64,000 bases of DNA from assembly GCF_018131005.1 (NCBI RefSeq), contig NZ_JAFCJK010000003.1:1-64000 (forward strand). Reading direction: 5' to 3'. Made by a program: the position numbers and the translations under genes. Numbering within the stretch: the stretch's first letter is position 1; each line of letters begins with the position of its first letter. The notes beneath the pieces were generated by a model. It did no database searches and was not told the DNA's origin. It was given only the letters and a program-made list of their open reading frames with translations. This document shows, one piece after another, positions 62,244 through 64,000 of this stretch. The stretch comes from Bradyrhizobium lablabi. GTDB lineage: Bacteria > Pseudomonadota > Alphaproteobacteria > Rhizobiales > Xanthobacteraceae.

Positions 62244-64000
62244 CTAGACGGACGCGGCCTCCGCATCGCGAATCGCCTGCCAGATCTTGGACGGCGTCAG
62301 CGGTGTATTGAGCTCGACGACGCCGAGTTCGCTCAATGCATCCATCACGCCGTTGGTGATGCAGGGTGGGCCGCCGATCGCGCCGGATTCTCCGCAGCCC
62401 TTTGAGCCCAGCGGATTGGTCCTGCAGGGTGCGGAGTCGTCGAGCGTCACGACGATCGGCGGAATGTCGTCGGCGCGCGGCACGCAATAGTCCTGGTAGC
62501 TTGCGGTGAGCAGCTGGCCGTCGTCGCTGTAGGTCACGCCCTCATAGAGCGCCTGGCCGATACCCTGAGCGACGCCGCCATGGATCTGGCCCGTCACCAG
62601 CATCGGATTGACGGCGACGCCGACGTCGTCGACCGTGGTGTAGCGCACCACCCGCGCGACGCCGGTCTCGGGATCGATCTCGACCTCGCAGATGTGGGTG
62701 CCGTTCGGCCAGCTCGGCCCGTCGACCTCGCCCTCGCTCTCGACGGAGAGCCTGGCGCCATTTTCCTTTTTCGCGATCTCGAACAGGCTGATGCGCTTGT
62801 CAGTGCCGACCACGGTAAGAAAGCCGTCGCGGTATTCAATATCCTCGACCGAAGTTTCCAGAAGGTGTGACGCCTTCTCGCGCGCCTTGCCGATCATATC
62901 GCCGGCGGAAACCGCGACGGCGGTGCCGCCGACGAACAGCGAGCGCGAACCGACGCTGCCGAACCCGGTGGCGAGATCGGTGTCGCCCTGCACCACGTCG
63001 ATCCTGTCCATGGAAATGCCGAGCGTATCCGACACCATCTGCGTGTAGGTCGTCTGCAGGCCCTGGCCCATCGCCATGGTGCCTGAATGCAGGATGATGC
63101 GGCCCTCGGCGGTGGCGTGCAGCGAAACCTTCTCGGTGTGGGCGCGGCCGCCGGTCCATTCGATGTAGCTCGTCAGGCCGCGGCCGTAGAGCAGCCCCTT
63201 CTTCTTCGCCGCCTTCTTGCGGGCCGCAAAGCCGTTCCAATCGGCGAGATCGGAGGCACGCTCCAGCATGTGAGCGAAGGCGCCGCTATCGTACACCTGG
63301 CCGACCGCGTTGGTGTAGGGCAATTGCGCCGGCTTGACGTAGTTCACCTTGCGGATGGTGCGCGGATCCATGCCGATCTTGCGCGCGGCGGCGTCGAACA
63401 GACGCTCGACGATGAAGACCGCCTCGGGCCGGCCCGCGCCGCGATAGGCGCCGACCGGTGCGGTGTGCGTCATCACCGACTTCACCTCGAAATGCACCAG
63501 CGGCAGGTCGTAGACGCCAGTCTGCACGAACGGGCCGAGCACCAGGGGGATTATGTTGCCCGCACCCGACGAGTAGGCACCGGTGCCGCCGATCGAGCGC
63601 ACGCGATAGGCCAACACACGGCCCTTGGCGTCCAGCGCGAACTCGCCGGTCGAGGTAAGATCACGCCCGTGGGTGCCGCCGACGAACTCGTCGGTCCGGT
63701 CGCCGCGCCATCGGACTTTCTTCGCGAGCTTCGTCGCCGCATAGGCGACGATGCCGTCCTCGGGATAGAGGTTGGTCTTCTGGCCAAAGCCTCCGCCAAT
63801 ATCGCCGACCAGCACGCGGACGCTGTCCTTTGGACGCTTAAGCACGGCTTCGGCCAGAACGTCACGGGTCGAGCCAGGCGTTTGCGACTGCACATGCAGG
63901 ATCAGACGGCCGGTCTTCTTTTCTATCTCGGCGATTGTCGAGCGCGGCTCCATCGCCGATGGTACCAGGCGCTGGCTGACCAGGTCGAGCGAGACAGTGT
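62244..64000 (-). CDS. molybdenum hydroxylase large subunit (CoxL/XdhB-type), 5' end outside window
   Basis: About 585 residues of a xanthine-dehydrogenase-family molybdopterin subunit; the frame remains open to the window edge (LVSQRLVPSAMEPRSTIAEI at the start of what is seen), so the N-terminus is missing. GDIGGGFGQKTNLYPEDGIV is the first Moco contact. PVGAYRGAGRPEAVFIVERL is the AYRGAGR active loop of form II CoxL-type enzymes, not the AYRCSFR of true CO dehydrogenase. The catalytic Glu lies in GSKGCGESGAIGGPP. The enzyme hydroxylates an aldehyde or heterocycle; its FAD and Fe-S partners would lie to the right or elsewhere. Confidence 0.93.
   Translation of the reverse strand, partial: TVSLDLVSQRLVPSAMEPRSTIAEIEKKTGRLILHVQSQTPGSTRDVLAEAVLKRPKDSVRVLVGDIGGGFGQKTNLYPEDGIVAYAATKLAKKVRWRGDRTDEFVGGTHGRDLTSTGEFALDAKGRVLAYRVRSIGGTGAYSSGAGNIIPLVLGPFVQTGVYDLPLVHFEVKSVMTHTAPVGAYRGAGRPEAVFIVERLFDAAARKIGMDPRTIRKVNYVKPAQLPYTNAVGQVYDSGAFAHMLERASDLADWNGFAARKKAAKKKGLLYGRGLTSYIEWTGGRAHTEKVSLHATAEGRIILHSGTMAMGQGLQTTYTQMVSDTLGISMDRIDVVQGDTDLATGFGSVGSRSLFVGGTAVAVSAGDMIGKAREKASHLLETSVEDIEYRDGFLTVVGTDKRISLFEIAKKENGARLSVESEGEVDGPSWPNGTHICEVEIDPETGVARVVRYTTVDDVGVAVNPMLVTGQIHGGVAQGIGQALYEGVTYSDDGQLLTASYQDYCVPRADDIPPIVVTLDDSAPCRTNPLGSKGCGESGAIGGPPCITNGVMDALSELGVVELNTPLTPSKIWQAIRDAEAASV

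Noticed and set aside
1..64000. CRISPR arrays, insertion sequences, phage or integrase genes, defence systems
   Set aside because: Looked for regular spaced repeats, transposase or recombinase motifs and known defence domains on both strands; none seen. The only regular repeat series is inside the GAF kinase gene.

Overview
The window is 64 kb of high-GC, gene-dense DNA. It best fits a Bradyrhizobium-like alphaproteobacterium (Nitrobacteraceae, Hyphomicrobiales). The grounds are a FixK/FNR-type box, a CyaC-like haem/Fe-S adenylate cyclase, a Bug-family binding protein with a Tat leader, a DUF1127 protein, several class III CoA-transferases, an AsnC-controlled PutA, SorAB sulfite dehydrogenase, and palindromic intergenic repeats of the sort common in that family. 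This is inference from content; no rRNA or other marker gene is present. I see no tRNA, CRISPR array, insertion sequence, phage or integrase gene.

Layout. 0-3.3 kb: a MerR regulator fused to a P-loop domain, a LysR regulator and a small secreted protein. 3.3-16 kb: a signalling and low-oxygen metabolism block. It holds a perfect FixK-type box, a histidine kinase with eight GAF domains, its single-receiver partner, a phosphoketolase preceded by a FixK-like box, a wrecked acetate kinase gene, a FIST-domain sensor, a class III nucleotide cyclase and a secreted Cache-domain protein. 16.5-20.3 kb: a secreted phosphodiesterase-type enzyme, a Bug solute receptor and a deleted isovaleryl-CoA dehydrogenase pseudogene. 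20.5-26.6 kb: two tandem cytochromes P450, then an acyl-CoA dehydrogenase / CoA-transferase / MaoC-like hydratase operon. 26.7-32.9 kb: a membrane protein, a winged-helix/TPR regulator, a DUF1127 protein, a benzoylformate-decarboxylase-like enzyme, an SDR and a haemolysin III family protein.

33-43.3 kb: the YcjX-YcjF pair, a family 39 glycosyltransferase, the CyaC-like cyclase, and an accessory-looking group of an OafA-type acyltransferase plus two overlapping genes of unknown function. 43.6-50.7 kb: a small secreted protein, SorA-SorB, CspA, a possible Cys-His-Asp secreted enzyme, and a divergent AsnC regulator with putA. 51-57.8 kb: another CoA-transferase, an MFS transporter with a flavin monooxygenase (aromatic catabolism), a secreted CxxCH protein and a repeat-rich membrane protein. 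58-64 kb: a stand-alone cyclic-nucleotide-binding domain overlapping a metallo-beta-lactamase-fold hydrolase, a glutathione transferase, the TPM-TPM-LemA cluster and the start-truncated large subunit of a molybdenum hydroxylase running off the right edge.

Themes. The window carries two class III cyclases of different build and one free-standing cNMP-binding protein, so cyclic-nucleotide signalling recurs. The 3-16 kb block looks like a redox/oxygen-responsive unit in which FixK-type control and the multi-GAF two-component system sit beside phosphoketolase. Loss of the adjacent ackA means acetyl phosphate from phosphoketolase must be used by an enzyme encoded elsewhere. The strongest candidates for undescribed biology are the eight-GAF kinase locus, the FIST-cyclase pair, the cNMP-MBL pair, and the acyltransferase with its two unknown partners.
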